A stretch of DNA of 64,000 nucleotides from Dermanyssus gallinae (GCA_003439945.1 QVRM01005670.1:1-64000); one strand, 5' to 3'; positions 12,134-25,599 are shown, counted from the first letter of the stretch. Translations and numbers: made by a program. Notes: a model not told the origin generated them from the letters alone.

Positions 12134-12749
12134 ATTGATCTTACACACGCAGAACTGATTGCGGCCGCTCTGCCGCTAGGCATCTAATCCTAATATTGCA
12201 AGCGAACGAGCAGCTCACGTATTTGACATCGTTGACGCAACTGTGAATGCTATCTATTTTTTCTTCAGATATTACAGATACTATTTTACTTTAGAGACAA
12301 ACAGGGCTCACAAAGACCAACGGGCCATGCCTTTGGGTCTGCCGGGCGTACTGCACGGTAAGCACAGGGGGCGAGATGAGGGTGCCCACAAAGGTCTATG
12401 GCAACTTAGCCCTCCGTAGAATGACTCGACGCATCCCCTCAGGTTCGTGAGCTAACGGCACGACGAGTTTCATGGTCGAGACCGTGAAAGGGGATCACGA
12501 GGCTCCCTACCCATGGTCTCGAAGTAGTGCCACATTTTTCCGAACTCTGGGTACGTGGGCAGGATTGAGGTTTTTAGTGGGTAAAAGTCCCACACTAGGT
12601 GCTGTTAGTTGCCAGTACCGATAGCGCGTTGCCTTTTCTAAACCTCGTATATAGAAAAGGGCTCACAAATAAATTCAGTTTTTTTCTCCCAGCGCTCCCA
12701 GAATCTGCTGGTCCAGTGTAATCCGGTAAAAGTTTGCACGTTGATATTA

Positions 12750-12945
12750 TTTTTTAAACCCACGATTTTTACCAAGTGATCTTCCGTGAAAGAGCACTAT
12801 TGCAATAGAGATCGACGCGTCCCATTGTTTCCAGATATGCGCCAAACTCCGCAAGGTGGGGTCTATTTCGGGCTCGAACCGGAGTCCTGGTCCAAAGCAT
12901 ACATGCTCGGCTACTCTGTATTCTATTCCACGCTGCATCCTATGG
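12750..12945 (-). mobile_element. tRNA-like SINE candidate
   Basis: On the minus strand an A-box-like TAGCCGAGCATGTA (12901-12914) is followed about 20 nt later by a perfect B box GGTTCGAGCCC (12870-12880). The spacing is short but compatible with a decayed tRNA head. The downstream 120 nt (to about 12750) would be the tRNA-unrelated body. Only one copy occurs in this window and no duplication was found, so the call rests on the two pol III boxes. Confidence 0.45.
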
Positions 12946-13049
12946 CTTTGAATGAGGCCTGGCTTTACGTCAATCGAAGCAAAACAATTATGTCGCTGCA
13001 TCTCGAAAAATCTCAGAAATTTCAAATGATTTAAAAGCCCCAAAAACGC

Positions 13050-14490
13050 CGCGCATGCTTATGCTTGGGTACGTCACCTTTTACCTCAACACGCCTCCTG
13101 CTTTTTTAGTTAGTTCTTTGAATCTAACAACTCGACGTCGAATATGTTCGCGCCACAACTCGAAATCATTTTTCTCTGAAGCGCTTTTTAGATGTCCTCT
13201 CAAGCGCATCTGAGCGTGATTCTGCTCTGTGGAAATATAGTTTTCAGTGCTTTTATATAGGGCATTATCGAAATGAGTGCGCGGACGTACAGAAAATCCA
13301 TTCCCGTTTGTCTTACAATCTGGGGTGTACTAATAGTATGCCAAAGTTACAATATTTTCAGTTTTTAACCTTAGTAATGCAATTAAATCTTGCTAGCCTC
13401 TTATTCCTCCCCGTTCTGGGCGATTCGATAATGTTAGTGAGATATATATTCGTATGAGAATTATTATTTGAAAAATATAAAATATATATCTTCTTCTCCT
13501 CGCCGTTCCTGCCTAACTCCGGATTCTATTTTGCCCATTATTTTATATCGCTCTATCAACTTGCTCAATAGGCAGCACCGGCGTCCTCTGATTTTCCTTG
13601 TCAGTGTACCGCAGGGCGGATGCACCTGACCATTGAAGTAACAGATTGTCTACTACTCTTTCCGGCCGGACAACTACGAGCGTACGGTGATAAGTTTTGA
13701 GTAGGTTAGATTGTGGGTAGGGAGGGAAATAGGTTTCGGAAGAGACGTAGATAGAGAGTGTGCAAAGTTAATCTAATCGTGGGGACAAAAATCATTCACC
13801 ACTACACTACCGCGGGCGTTAGTTATCTTCCAACTGCCAACTGTCTCTGTAGCGGAACAACAACAACAACGGCTCGAGAAGGGAATCGCCCGATCGAGTC
13901 TACTTTGGACTCGTTCGCTTGCAACAACCATTATTCACCAATGAAGTTGAATAGACTTAGACCGCCGTTCGGCCGGCGCTGCTTTTTATGTGGCTTCCCG
14001 AGGAAAAGTAGTAGAAGAAGAAGAAGAAAAAACTCAAAGCACCTTAGAAGCGAGAACCCGAGAGAGCCGAAAAAGTCGCGAGTGCATTTCATACGTATGT
14101 GTATAGACGTATCGACTGTAAGTAATGCGCGGACGTATAGAAAACGACACTTCAATACGACGAGAATACGTGAGCGTGAGAATGAGTGAAGTGAGTAACC
14201 GAAGGAATCGTAGTGAAGTTGAACACGAACCAACGAATTCCGAACGTCCAGCCCCGATTTTATGTGGAATCAACCAACGGCAGAGTCCGCCGAATCGGTG
14301 GCTGCCTGCGATCGAGCTCCTCTCATCGCGTAGTGGCCGCTCGCACTTAAACGACGCCAGAAGCTGAAGACGGCAATGGACTGGCCGATTTGAACGTGAC
14401 TCCCGCAATCCCGCTGCTTCGTTGCCATACCCGTCGTCACGTCACGGCCGGCATTTAGCGGATCTCGCCTCTGCACGCGCCCTCCCCCCC
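13050..14490. other. Anonymous sequence, no gene recognised
   Basis: A plus-strand open frame at 13758-14189 (143 codons) contains a (AGA)n-coded Arg/Lys run and no recognisable domain. The segment 13800-14450 is moderately CpG-rich, so a host 5' exon cannot be excluded, but I see no supporting splice or start context. Confidence 0.4.
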
Positions 14491-14497
14491 CTCTATC

Positions 14498-14590
14498 CCT
14501 CTCTCTAGCTCTCTCTCTCTGTTTCGCCCGCGTACTCTCTCTCTAGCTCTCTCTCTGTCTCGCCCGCGTACTCTCTCTCTCTCTCCCCAT
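14498..14590. repeat. CT-rich minisatellite, ~36-bp unit
   Basis: Two tandem units of CTCTCTCTAGCTCTCTCTCT followed by GTCTCGCCCGCGTA, then further (CT)n. The CGCCCGCGTA word marks each unit end. Confidence 0.85.
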
Positions 14591-15063
14591 CTCTCTTGCT
14601 CGTTCGGTTTCCCTGACAATCTAACGCGGTTGCTTCATTTTTCATAGTGTCAATCATAGTCACGCCGACCGCGACTTTCCACTGCTAAAGGAAGGGAACA
14701 GGGAAAAAGGTGGCACACGTTTTTGTTCGAAGACAACTACGAATGCGAGAAGTGGAAAATAGCAAAGACAAAGAGCAGAGAGAGATAGAGAGGGAAACCA
14801 GAGTACGCTAGCCGTTAGCCTGCTCACGACGGGGCTAGAGGTTCAGTACGGCTGCCGCTGCCGTCGTTTGCGACCAGGCCACCCGCCACACCCTGCGGTC
14901 GTCTCCGACGTCTCTTCAGCTCCCTCGCCCTCACTTCGTTATGAAGTTTCGCCAACCACGAAGAAACTAAATTGCTTTCCGGTTGTCTGCTTAGGTTGAC
15001 ACGCAATGACAGATGGTTCAATATTAAATACGAAACTCAGCTCGTGCCGTTCCCACACACACG

Positions 15064-15222
<159 letters not shown>

Positions 15223-15549
15223 CCTCCTTTATTCACGAAATATATGGTGAGGAAAGACTAGCAGCAGGAGGGTCTGCGCGGTCGTCCTGTTGTAAATCTC
15301 CTTGGCTACGCGTCTGGCGTACATATAAAAACTATTTATACAATATTCATAGAAGCACATCTAAAATTCAGAATATTGGCGTGTAAACATGAACTTCGCA
15401 ATCTTTCTCTTGCGCTGAGGAATCTTGCAGTCCTGAGCTATATGCAATCTTTTTTTTATATTCTACTTTTTATATTCTAAAAGTGCTGCTTCTTTACACA
15501 ATCCGTCGTTCCGTGTGAAATTTAGTGAAGCTCGTAGTGAGCCGTGACT

Positions 15550-15720
15550 GGCACAGTCTGGTGTCCCACAGGAAAGCTGCGCCTCTTCAATACTATACAC
15601 AACATTTGTTTTAGACATCAGAGCCTATATTCCATCGAGTGTCTTATGTACGCTGACGATTTAACATTGTACTCTCCTCTGAAATCTCCCCCGCGCTGTA
15701 GTCCGCTGTCCGACGGCATC
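15550..15720 (+). pseudogene. LINE reverse transcriptase fragment
   Basis: Two reverse-transcriptase palm motifs sit close together in adjacent frames. SGVPQ (about 15559-15573, normally SGVPQGS) is followed by YADDLTLYSPLKS (about 15650-15690), the catalytic YxDD block. A frameshift separates them and nothing recognisable flanks them. This is a deeply decayed jockey/CR1-group or R1-group remnant. The clade cannot be assigned from so little. Confidence 0.6.
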
Positions 15721-15869
15721 AGCCGCGGGTGCAGCGACAATCGGGTGGGGCTCTGTGTTCCGAAATGCTCTCCCGATCTGAGCTATCCGCTCGACGGATC
15801 AACGATTTCATCAAGCTCTGCTCACGCCTACATCCGTACTTGCTTTTCCCTTGTTTTATAACTTAGGAT

Positions 15870-17630
15870 TTAGGAATTTAGGAAATGTGTATATTTATCC
15901 ACATAAATTAACTGTGTTATTTAAACGTTTAAATTGTTCACCCGTCTAAAGTTGATATTTATCCAGAAACGTAGGTATGATTGGTGTACTTGGGGGAGAT
16001 TCCTCAGAAGGCACTATAAAACGTGTGACATCGAGCCGAACTTTTATTCTTTCGTTGCTCTTAGCTTTATTTAAGAACAACGACGCGCGGATACTATCAC
16101 ACTCTGTAAAATAAAATCCTATATTTCTTTGATGTGCGAACTAGCAACAGCAGGATTCAAATAATGCGTCTATCAAAATGCATTGCCACAACTGGAATAA
16201 TGAATTACATGTTTTCCTGGAGTATAGTCAGCAAATAGCACAACAAGGCGACTTTCCAGCTTCCTTCCAGTCTTATTTCACTCTTTATTCTGTAACTAAA
16301 GGCGTTTTCTATTTTATCCTATTCTATGTACAACAGTATGTCTTGGGATATGTAATATGTATGCCCTTTACAACGCCTCCGATTCTACCATGAATTTGTC
16401 TACTAGTAGTGTATGCATTCGTTTATATCTTAAAGTTCTGGGAACACATAGAGCCATTTCATTGTGCCAATACTCCAGTCCAATTTAAAGGCTTCTCTTT
16501 ATCCCTTTTGTCGCTGCACCTTTTGTTCGCGTGTTTGTACGCTTTACTCGGGCGAGAATCTCGTTATGTAACTTCAGCTGAGCTTCTTGGTCCTGATGTT
16601 CTTGTTCTTAACTTCAGGGTCTGCAACAAGCAGCTAGGAAGAGAAGACCATCGCCTCTAATAAGCACACGCATAAACTTTCTCTGACCCTTACACAGAAT
16701 AAGCAGATGCTCCCCCTACAGCAATCAAATTTAGTACATTGCTAATTCGTACTGCAAGCCCTGCAGGAGCCTCATGAATACGCAGCATTGCTCGCACGCA
16801 ATGGATACGCGTTTAGAGCCACCGTCAGCGAGTTATTACCATCCTTAAGCTAACGTTTTCCCCCTACCTGAAATGTAGAGGAAATTTCATTATATCATAG
16901 GAAAAACGGCCCTGCATGCAATGCAAAAAAGGATCGTTTTTTCGAGTCATAGGCTTACCTATTGCGGGTAGATAAAGCTGAATAACGAACGCGAGCTCAC
17001 CGGGGAGCAGGACGAGCAACGTTAATTAAAGTACATATAAAGAAAATTACTTCTAATTAGTACTAGAGCTTTTTTGTCGTCACGAAGCAATGGAGTAGGT
17101 CGGTTAGTGAGTTGTCAACCTTTCAGAGGTCAGATTAATTCGGTTCAATTTAAGTGCTCTTTTATTACTTTGAAAGAGTTGATAATTATAAACATGGTTA
17201 TTCATAAAAAAAGTCTGCATTCATTCTAAACAATGTTTAATAAAATAGACGCATATGTCTATTTAACCTATAAACGAATTTGTGATATATGTACAGGTTA
17301 TAATATTATCTTTCGAGTTCATGGTTCTCAACATTCTTGCCATGCGCCACGAAAACTATTTTCGACGATATGGTCTGAGTACTGCGCATATTGTTGTTGA
17401 GAATATTAAAAGAATGGGATGTCTATTGGACTGAAAGATTCGTGCGCGCATTTTAAAATCAGCACTTGAGTGTTGTTCTGACATAGGTACTGAGTCAAGA
17501 CTGCTACGCTCTACTTTACATATCAATGCAAGACGTCGAAATTTATTATTTTAATACTGCCGGCAGACTTCATAGCTCTAAGTGAAGTTGGAAATTACAA
17601 AACGATTATAGAAGCTGACGTTCGATAACA
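15870..17630. other. Anonymous AT-rich sequence
   Basis: No conserved reading frame, SINE box or terminal repeat recognised. Open frames are 83 codons or fewer and unrelated to known families. Confidence 0.55.
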
Positions 17631-17634
17631 TAAA

Positions 17635-17726
17635 TGCTGCCGCTCAAAGCGCCCCTGATATAAAAGGGTGACATATGTATTTAGGTATGCATACTAAGCA
17701 AACAATAAATCAATCAATCCATCAAT
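17635..17726 (+). mobile_element. LINE family A 3' module, tail-only copy
   Basis: Starts ATGCTGCCGCTCAAAGCGCC, continues CCTGATATAAAAGGGTGACA and TTTAGGTATGC, and ends AATAAATCAATCAATCC. The same 3' module ends the elements at 37672-37784, 56433-56497 (minus) and 59468-59568. No family A coding sequence was recognised upstream, so this is an extremely 5'-truncated insertion or an independent short retroposon using that tail. Confidence 0.85.
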
Positions 17727-18144
17727 TAAGAACCAAATCAATCAATGTGTCCCTGGGGTCTTCGTTTGGTCTAAAAGTTGAGCTTGTTTCATCCGTCAGA
17801 TGACTAGATAAATGACTTGAGTTAATGCCGTATTCTGGCCCAACCTGGTCGACTGAGTCTCTTGCATCCATTTGTAGACATGTAATCTTAGTCACTCTTT
17901 CACATAAATCGTTTGTTTTACAAGCATTTATATAAGACGCTTCTATGGTTTGAGAATCTAGACGGAACACATTTTAGTTGATTTTTAAAAATTGTCAACA
18001 ATTTAATTTGGTTTAGCACTATCGCATATACTTTTAAAATCATCACATACTGTTTTATGCAGTTCTTGCGCTCCCGGCAGCATTCTAAGCATAAAAACAT
18101 GCCATTCTGACTGAACATGATTTTGAAAACTTTTTACTACCGTA

Positions 18145-20400
18145 ATGTTTGGATATACAAAGTGTTCGCTCCCGTTTAAAACGGGAGAACAACTGGTTAT
18201 TTCTTGCCAGGGCTGTTCTACTGTGTTTCACGGGCGATTGCAACTGCAAAGAACTAAGAGGAGAAATAGACCTTGCGCCAGTTGGCATGCGTACGTTGGT
18301 GGACATTTCACTTCTTACGGAGATCTACCAGCGGGATGAACTGCATTTCGATAATATGCGAGGGTCCTACCAGCTGGCCCTTCTACCTGCGGGAGGTCGT
18401 AGAAGACCAGTAGGTGGATTATTAATCTACCCATATAAGTGTTTACCGCCGGCGCAATGTGTAAAAAATAACGATTTATGTGTGAGCCTTGCGTCTATGA
18501 GGGTGAACGTAGTCGTCTTCTATCTTCCCCAGACTAAGCAGAGGCCGCTGACACGGTAAGTTCTGGTATATCAGATTTCGACCGGTCTATGCCAACCATT
18601 GCCGGTTGCAACTTGGATGCCCGCATTAATGGTGGGGCTACTAATCATAACGTAGAGGCGCTGCTTCAGTTGATGTAATACTTTGGTCTGAAATGTGCAA
18701 ATGCATGCGAAGACCACACGTACATACGTCATAACAGAAGCATCACCACCACGGATCTACTGTTTCACAACCTTGTCAATGACAAAATTAAAAGCTTCGA
18801 TGTTCTTAAAATGGCTCCGAGGAGGCACCTACTAGGCGATGTAAGCAGTTCCAAATATGTTTGATTTTTGGACAAAAAATGACTGCGAGGTGACCCACCC
18901 TGGTAGCCACGAGGCATGTAGACCGTTTACTTTTAGTGGTCAATTGTCTCGAGGTGGGCCATGATGTGGATGCTTTTTGTGAACTGCGAAATCCGACTGC
19001 TCGAAAGTGCAGAACGGAAGCCCTCAGTCTACGTTGTGTGACCTCGTAGGGGGTGCAAACCACCTGCTCAACAACGAACATGTAACGAGTGATCTGGCCG
19101 GTCTTCTATATAACTGCGAGACGGCACACCTGGCTGCAATGATTGAGTGCCCGCTTACATTGAAGCAAGAGTCTATGAACCTGCCCCTTGAGGTAGAATA
19201 AGTAAGCAGTAAGTCAGGTCCTGCGCTCTCAGACAAGACCCAAACGTATGCCGCGGTATGGCACCTGAAAGGACGCTAACGAAAATCTCTCGCAAATTGG
19301 TTCTAAACCGGTCGACTACGTGGTCCGGAGGTATTGGGAAGCGCGTGATGCAATCTATGTGCTTCAGTCAGAGATAGAACGAGCTGTGCCAAAACCCGGA
19401 GGCCATTTGTATGTAGTAAATCTTCTAGTGAAATATTTTTGAAGCGTAGGGATTTGTGGCTCTCGTGAGCCACGAATCTTTCTTGAGCGTAATTTTGGGC
19501 TTTGTTGATGAGGGCACCTTACTGGTATAGGGTGAGCTGGAAGTGTTACGGGTAAGGCAAAATGTGGGAACACCGCAAGGGTACCCACTAAACTGGGTTC
19601 CAGAAGGCCATAGTTGAGATAGACGCAGATGACATAGTGGTCGCTCAGTACGACCTGGGTTCCATCAAGCGCGTTACTTCTCTGGCAGAGGTGTTCCTTG
19701 TCTCAAGGGGGCTGGAAAGCTTCTGAGGCATATATAAGCCTTTTGAACAAAGGCGCTTTTGACTTGACTTGAAGTAAACGCCATGAAGACCATCGCTATA
19801 AAATTTAGTGGAAGATGTCGATCGGCTTCCAAAGACAATATACGGTGCGGCGCCCAATCTTTAGAAATTTTAAACTTGTTTCGATGTCCAAGACTTCAGC
19901 TCCATTGTACTGGGACGACCTTTACTGCACACATCGTCAAGACAGCACGCACAACCCTAGTCTCTTTGAAGGAATAAGTCGGCGACTGTCCGTTGCGACG
20001 CTAGTGGCACTTTTCCGCCTCAAGATTGTCCCAAGGCTGATGCATGGTCTTGGCAGATCGTAGAGACATCTCACTCAGGCAAACTTTGGCTTTCTTGAAA
20101 GGTGTTTTACAATGTACATGAAGCGAGTACTTCGCCTATCAATACGAGTAAGGCGCCGCTTTGCGTACCTAGTGTCAGGTTGTGCACTAGTTGCTGAGAT
20201 AATGCGATTGAAGTTGAAGACGCTGCGTACAGTACCATTCGAAAACTTAATTTCATAATGGGAAAATAAAGTTGAAAGTTGAAGTCCGACGAAAGGTTGG
20301 GGACCTGGATATGTTCCGTGCCTCTCGCCTCTAGTCTGGTCTTGCATGTGACAATCGCCACGTCTATATCAAATACGTAGTTCATCAGCTAGCCTGTTCG
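18145..20400 (+). pseudogene. Decayed LINE ORF2 (AP endonuclease + RT)
   Basis: Scattered but ordered pieces of a non-LTR retrotransposon ORF2 lie on the plus strand. Endonuclease strands GGLLIYPYKC and SLASMRVNVVVFYLP lie near 18410-18530. A damaged GDxNAR-like block (GCNLDARINGG) is at 18604-18636 and TTDLLFHN at about 18750-18775. The reverse-transcriptase motif VGTPQGYPL is at 19562-19590 and DADDIVV (normally YADDIVV) at 19622-19645. The following KTIAIKFS block is at 19783-19808, then GTTFTAHIVKTARTTLVS and a thumb-like VALFRLKIVPRLMHG near 20000-20060. Many frameshifts and stops and at least one large deletion between endonuclease and palm show it is long dead. The clade is uncertain. 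Confidence 0.7.
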
Positions 20401-20409
20401 AATACGAAC

Positions 20410-22640
20410 TTCCGCGAGGAGTAGACACTCAATATGAGCGAAATAAATAAAAAGATTATTTTGAAAGCACCACCGATAATGCTTCAATATCATCATCTAA
20501 CTTGACTTTACAAAATTTTACACCACTCCGCCGTAAGCCACGATGACATCGGAGTACTGAATACCTATTATCACGCATTACCCATATCACAAGCTAATAA
20601 GGCTCTTAAGAGGGGATCACGTTGGGTGTGGCAATGAATATCACATGACTCTAGTTTTTTTTAAAATGAAAACTGCCTGGAAAATGTGGTTGCACACGGA
20701 CATCGCTGCAGAGAAGCTCCTTGCAAACGCCGCCGGTATTATGCAACTCGAACCCACTGAGAACCAGTCATGTCTCTATCTCCTGTGCTGACTATGAACT
20801 GCTCGCGCATAGCATAAAACAGTCAGGGGGAAGTCTAAGGGGAGGGGGTATGTTTCCCTCGCGCCACGGGGAGGCGCGAGCGAATTAGAAATGCGGCCTT
20901 TGTCTTTTCCTGTAGTAAATTAAAAGCTTAAAAGCTTTTGTGACGCTTCGTATCAGTGCGATGTTGACTCCGCCATTACCTTTATGATATCGCATAGATT
21001 AAGAGCTGTCTTGTTCCGTAAATAGTAATTATAGCTTGTCTCGCTTAAGCGCGCTAGAAGTCTGACACGTTCAAGCAAGACAAGCTATTTTCTTGTGACC
21101 TCCCTTTTTCTATAATTGCAAACACTCCGAACCGTAGTGGATCTCCACTGACCACGCCACCGAAACCGCTGAAAACATCCTGACGACAAGCAGGGACGCT
21201 AGGAAAACGCCCCATTTTTTCTCGAAGTTTATGCAGATTAAACAGGGGCGGTTGCGGCATTTTGCAACTCATCTAAGAGTTTTTTTTTTAAATTAAACTC
21301 GAGTTGGACTAGTGGACATTGCGGACAATTAGTGTTCTATAAGACGTCACTATAGAGCCGAAAGCAGTTGGTAGACGCATGTTTTAGCTAGCATAATTAT
21401 TATCTGCAAAGGTACCTGATTCTATTCATGGCCATATCTGAATGAAGCTTACGAAATATGTATTCATCGGAGCTTGATATGGCGTGTAGTCTCTAGAAAA
21501 CGATGTGGTTTCCCCCGGTTTACACTATCCTGGATATTGTTAGCAGAAACACGTAGTATGATACTGCACAAGTCTTCTGCTGTATACAGATATGGTAGAA
21601 AGATAGTATCTTTACATGTCGGCAAGCTGGAGTGATCTCTGTATTATGTATGGTTGAGTACTTTTGAAATGGAAAGCCTTGGTTTAACTTCATGCAGAGC
21701 ATGTAACGCAAATACTATCCTTCAACTGCAGTCGCATTAAAAATCCATATATCCACATTCCCTTTCAGCCCAACGAGCATATAGCTTAGTCCTGTATAAA
21801 TCAGAGTTGCTTGCGCTGAACACCCGCTATCTGTATCGGCAAATATATAGCAATGTACTCAACATTTACGCCGCATATCTGAATGAAAAAGAAGTATAAA
21901 GTATCAATATCAAGTAAGTAGGGCCCTCTGGCATATGTTATTTTTTAAGTGCGTTTTATTGATAGAATGTGCAATGACCATGACTTCATTTGTTTTTTCC
22001 GTAAGGCTATTGCCCGTGTACGGTTTTGCACAGATACAATCTAGTGTTATATAAACTATTCATATTTTTATTTACGCTTCTGTTCTGCTGTAAAAAAAAA
22101 AATTGTAAAAAACTGGTCCTCTACCTTATTAAATTTGTTTTAGCAGATAATATTCGCTTTAAGTTCCTCGTCAACTTCCTCAAACTTTTGACACTCCTTT
22201 CAACATTGTGGGCTTACCAAGGAATCGTACTATCAGCAGAACATCCTAGTTCTTAGTCAAAGTTCCAGTGCAATAATAGAAAATATTATGTACACTCCTG
22301 GATTTGTACACAATGTTTCATAAACGGCTACTCTAGAGTTGTTAACGGCAGCTCAAAATCAGATAGCCATGTACTTAATACCGGAAAAAATTATATATTT
22401 ATATATATAGTTCATCTAATGTTCTCTCATTATTCAGTGTTGCTTTGTTTACACATTTATACAATTATTATGCTGACTACGTTTATTGCTGTTGTGCATC
22501 CGCATAGCAAACATGTGTTACGTCTCTTCCCTGGCAAGTTTAGCGCATGGGTGGAGAAGCTAATTACTGGCAGTGGACAGGTCGCTAATTGGAGTAGATG
22601 AAGAACATTACGACTAGCGAAAAGACGATCCTAGTTGGTC
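20410..22640. other. Anonymous AT-rich sequence
   Basis: Contains a hairpin-like inverted repeat at 21032-21087 (TAGCTTGTCT against AGACAAGCTA, extended with mismatches) and a GC-rich 8-bp stem near 20858-20881 (CTCGCGCC/GGCGCGAG). No coding or transposon motif recognised. Confidence 0.5.
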
Positions 22641-22831
22641 TCTCTACTTGTCGACCGAGTACGGCGATGCACGTGCTACTGCATACCACCAGGGCGAAAA
22701 CCTAGCGAAACTTCTTCGACTTAAGTTACCACGGGCCTCTACGAGAGCATCCAATAGAAGCTCCGTCGAAGCTTTCCGCAGTGTTGCAGCTAAAAGGAAG
22801 GCGCTCCTGCAGATATTCTTAGTGAAACTAT

Positions 22832-22895
22832 AGAAAATATTGTGATGATTTAATAATCAATTACAATACGTTTGCACACTTGGCAGTGCTCGCCT
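22832..22895 (+). repeat. Dispersed 64-bp repeat, copy 2
   Basis: Matches 6455-6518 with about six differences and is likewise followed, after 15 nt, by a (TA)n tract. The 60-codon frame ending just before it (22648-22833) has no recognised homology but could be the last codons of the element that carries this tail. Confidence 0.85.
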
Positions 22896-22908
22896 TTATC
22901 CTTCGTAA

Positions 22909-22910
<2 letters not shown>

Positions 22911-22966
<56 letters not shown>
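22911..22966. repeat. (TA)n microsatellite
   Basis: TA tract of about 56 nt, 3' of the dispersed 64-bp repeat. Confidence 0.95.
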
Positions 22967-22969
<3 letters not shown>

Positions 22970-23625
22970 CCTGTTTGTTTAAATAGTATATATTTTCTTA
23001 TAAAGATTAACTGCTTAAATGCATGATGCACGCCAAGCGTCGTTGTTACGACCACTTTAGGAAGGGACTCCTAAGCCCATTAGTCTAGTCGCCCTCCTTG
23101 TCCCCTGTTGGAGGTGGCCGCTGTACTGTATTCCCGAATTCACTTCACCTGACCATTTTAAGTTGCAATGAAAGCTGTTGCAACGGCTCGTTTTTGTCTA
23201 CCGAGACACATTTTGAAACCTGTGTTTTTTGGCCTTTAGGAACTTTCGTTTTTGTGAAGCTAATGCGAGTCCTGGCGTGTGGATTGTAGGTATTGTTGGG
23301 TATCGGCCAAGGATCGGTTGGCTGTCGCGTTGAGTATATTCGTACATTACTTATTAAGTTGTTTTTAGTTCTAGACTACGCTCCATCCCCTACAAGCTTG
23401 GAATCGCCGTGCGGCATACCTTCAATGCACCAAGGGCCGAACACAATAAAGTCTCTTTTTTTTTAATGCTGAAACCTCTCAGCATTAATATGGGGGATTA
23501 CGGGAATCGTGATGTACATGCATCACCACAGCTAGTGACTAGTGTGGGACTCACAAACCCACTAACACTCGCCTCCCCCCCCCCATCATCAGAGAACGGT
23601 AACTGCTAGGCATCGTTTCGTATAG

Positions 23626-23905
23626 AATGAAGTATCTAGGGTTCCCCAACAGTCCTTGTGGTAGTATGACAGTTACCAGCCTGGTGCGGAAATGTAGGGT
23701 CAGCTCTGCTTTCCTGAGTCGACTTTCTGCTAAGGGCGCACTAACCAAAATATTAACATATTGTATCATCCTTAGGGGCGGAACTTTTAAGAGTTTTAAA
23801 AGTAAAATTCAGGTTGCTTCTAAAAGACGTTTTTAGGGCTGTGCTTGGAATTAAATGGCATAGCACAATTTCTGCAGCTCGTTCGGCGCGTCACACAGCG
23901 TCGAT
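23626..23905 (+). pseudogene. LINE RT C-terminal fragment, family B-like
   Basis: MKYLGFPNSPCG followed by FLSRLSAKGALTKILTYCI and, after a frameshift, FRAVLGIKWHSTISAARSA. This matches the pattern KYLGvPiSPwGG, then L..LsRLplKP.QKi.lL, found just after the reverse-transcriptase palm in LINEs of the type represented at 31241-32340. It therefore probably belongs to the same or a sister family as the 28-34 kb cluster. The palm and endonuclease are missing. At least two frame breaks are present. Confidence 0.55.
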
Positions 23906-24450
23906 GATCCATTCACTCATATGGCCGCCACAAACGTCCTGTAAGTGGCCTGTCGAATGTTTCTGAACAGTCTAACCGACAGGATTCTTTATAAGAGCCC
24001 TTTTTCCTACCATTCAGTTACCCTCTACGATGCGACAAGGTTGCTGGTGATGACAATCTCGAAGGGCACAGTGCAACTATTTCTGTTACTATTGTTGTTG
24101 CACTAATCGTTATTTATGTTATCGTTGTTAATGTTGTCGTTGTTGTTGTTGTTGCTGCTACTGCGGTAGTCACTGGGCCTGCGGTTTGGAAGTTCATCGC
24201 TTCACCGACGAGCATTCTGTTGGGTCGCTGCCGCTTCCACCAAAACTAAGCCACACGTAATTTAGCCTAAGGCAATAAAAATATGGCGCGGTGGATGCAA
24301 CAATCTGCCGTCTAAACCTCTCAATTTCTTTTTCGCTTTTGTCCATGGTCAAGTCCGCTTGACCGCCCGCCGTGCCCGAAGCGAGAGTATCCGATTAAAC
24401 TACGTGGCCGACAAAAAAATACACGCACCATTTCTAAAATAATAATACTG

Positions 24451-24511
<61 letters not shown>

Positions 24512-24512
24512 T
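24451..24512. repeat. (ATT)n microsatellite
   Basis: About 20 uninterrupted ATT units. By analogy with the array at 28372 it may be the tail of an inserted retroelement on the minus strand, upstream of the SINE at 24655. Confidence 0.9.
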
Positions 24513-24654
24513 ATCAATCAACACAATTGTAGGGTGTGAACGTATGCTCTTCTGCTCTTCCTCGTATGTTGATTCAGCCAATGAAAGCTGTATTCCCTAA
24601 TTGGCTGTATATGTAAACAGCTAAAAACATCATTTGTTTTCACCCATGATTTTC

Positions 24655-24792
24655 TCCATGCGTTTTCTCGCATTGCTTCATGTGGCGCACTCCAATATAT
24701 AGGAATGTGCAACGGTCGTAATCGAATTCGTGCACCCATGTGTCTCTTCTCGTTGAAAGGCGTAGGTAAATGCACCACGTTACCGGGCTCGA
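24655..24792 (-). mobile_element. tRNA-derived SINE, family 1, copy d
   Basis: Minus-strand copy with GAGCCCGGTAACGTGGTGCA at the 5' end, a mutated B box (GAATTCGATTAC), then CCGTTGCACATTCC and TGAAGCAATGCGAGAAAA. It is more diverged than copies b and c. Confidence 0.75.
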
Positions 24793-24989
24793 CACTACTA
24801 CTTCTACTACGACTACTACTACTACTATTACGTTAACAATTGCAGTAATATCTTCAATACAAATTGACCAGGTGGTTACCATACGAATGCATGCTACAAC
24901 GAAATAGATTTGTACGCATACGTGTTCGTTGAAGTAGTGTCAAGGCATCTTACGCATCAAACTCACGTTATGGTTAGTGCGCCGCATTG

Positions 24990-25560
24990 CTTATGCAGGA
25001 TGACGGAGACGGAGTGTCACGTTGCATCAACTGCAAGACTTAACAGGGTCCTAGCTACGGTATAGGCGGTGTAGTAACGTGCGTATAGACGTACCATAGC
25101 GGGCCCCGAAGCGTGGAAGTCGAGAGACTGAGCTCGAACTGAACGCGCAGACTCCCGAGGTAGGTGACTAATGGCCCGTGTAGGGGTAGCCGGGGCCACA
25201 GTTGGCAGCATTGTCGCCAGTGTTGTCCTCGTCGCGTTTGCCGACACCGTCAGTCACCGATGATCAGCAGAGTAGATGCTACTGCACTCGACCCCGGACC
25301 CCCGGACGGGGCGTGTAGGCAGGCAGACAAGAGGTCAGTCAGGTAAGGCGAGCAGAGGCGGGCAGCCATCGCCATGACGTGTGAGGTCGTGCAATCGTAT
25401 CCTCTGAGTAGTTACCCCACCGCTCTCTCTCTCTGTCTTCATCTGCTCCTCCTTCGCCTTCTCTCTCTCCTCCTGAGTGATCGACTTGCTGCAACGGCTT
25501 CAGTCCGCTCTCATTGTTGCGTAACCTCCTCATCTACTTATTAATAGCTGCAGCCATCGC
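24990..25560. other. CpG-rich segment, possible host exon/promoter
   Basis: G+C and CpG rise over about 25060-25350, ending at CAGGTAAGG (25337-25346), a textbook 5' splice-donor consensus, followed by CT-rich DNA. A 60-codon plus-strand frame runs through that point. A first exon with intron start is conceivable, but there is no protein homology and the donor match alone is weak evidence. Confidence 0.2.
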
Positions 25561-25599
25561 ACCCCCATCTGTATAGACATAGAAGGGCCGCACATCGAT

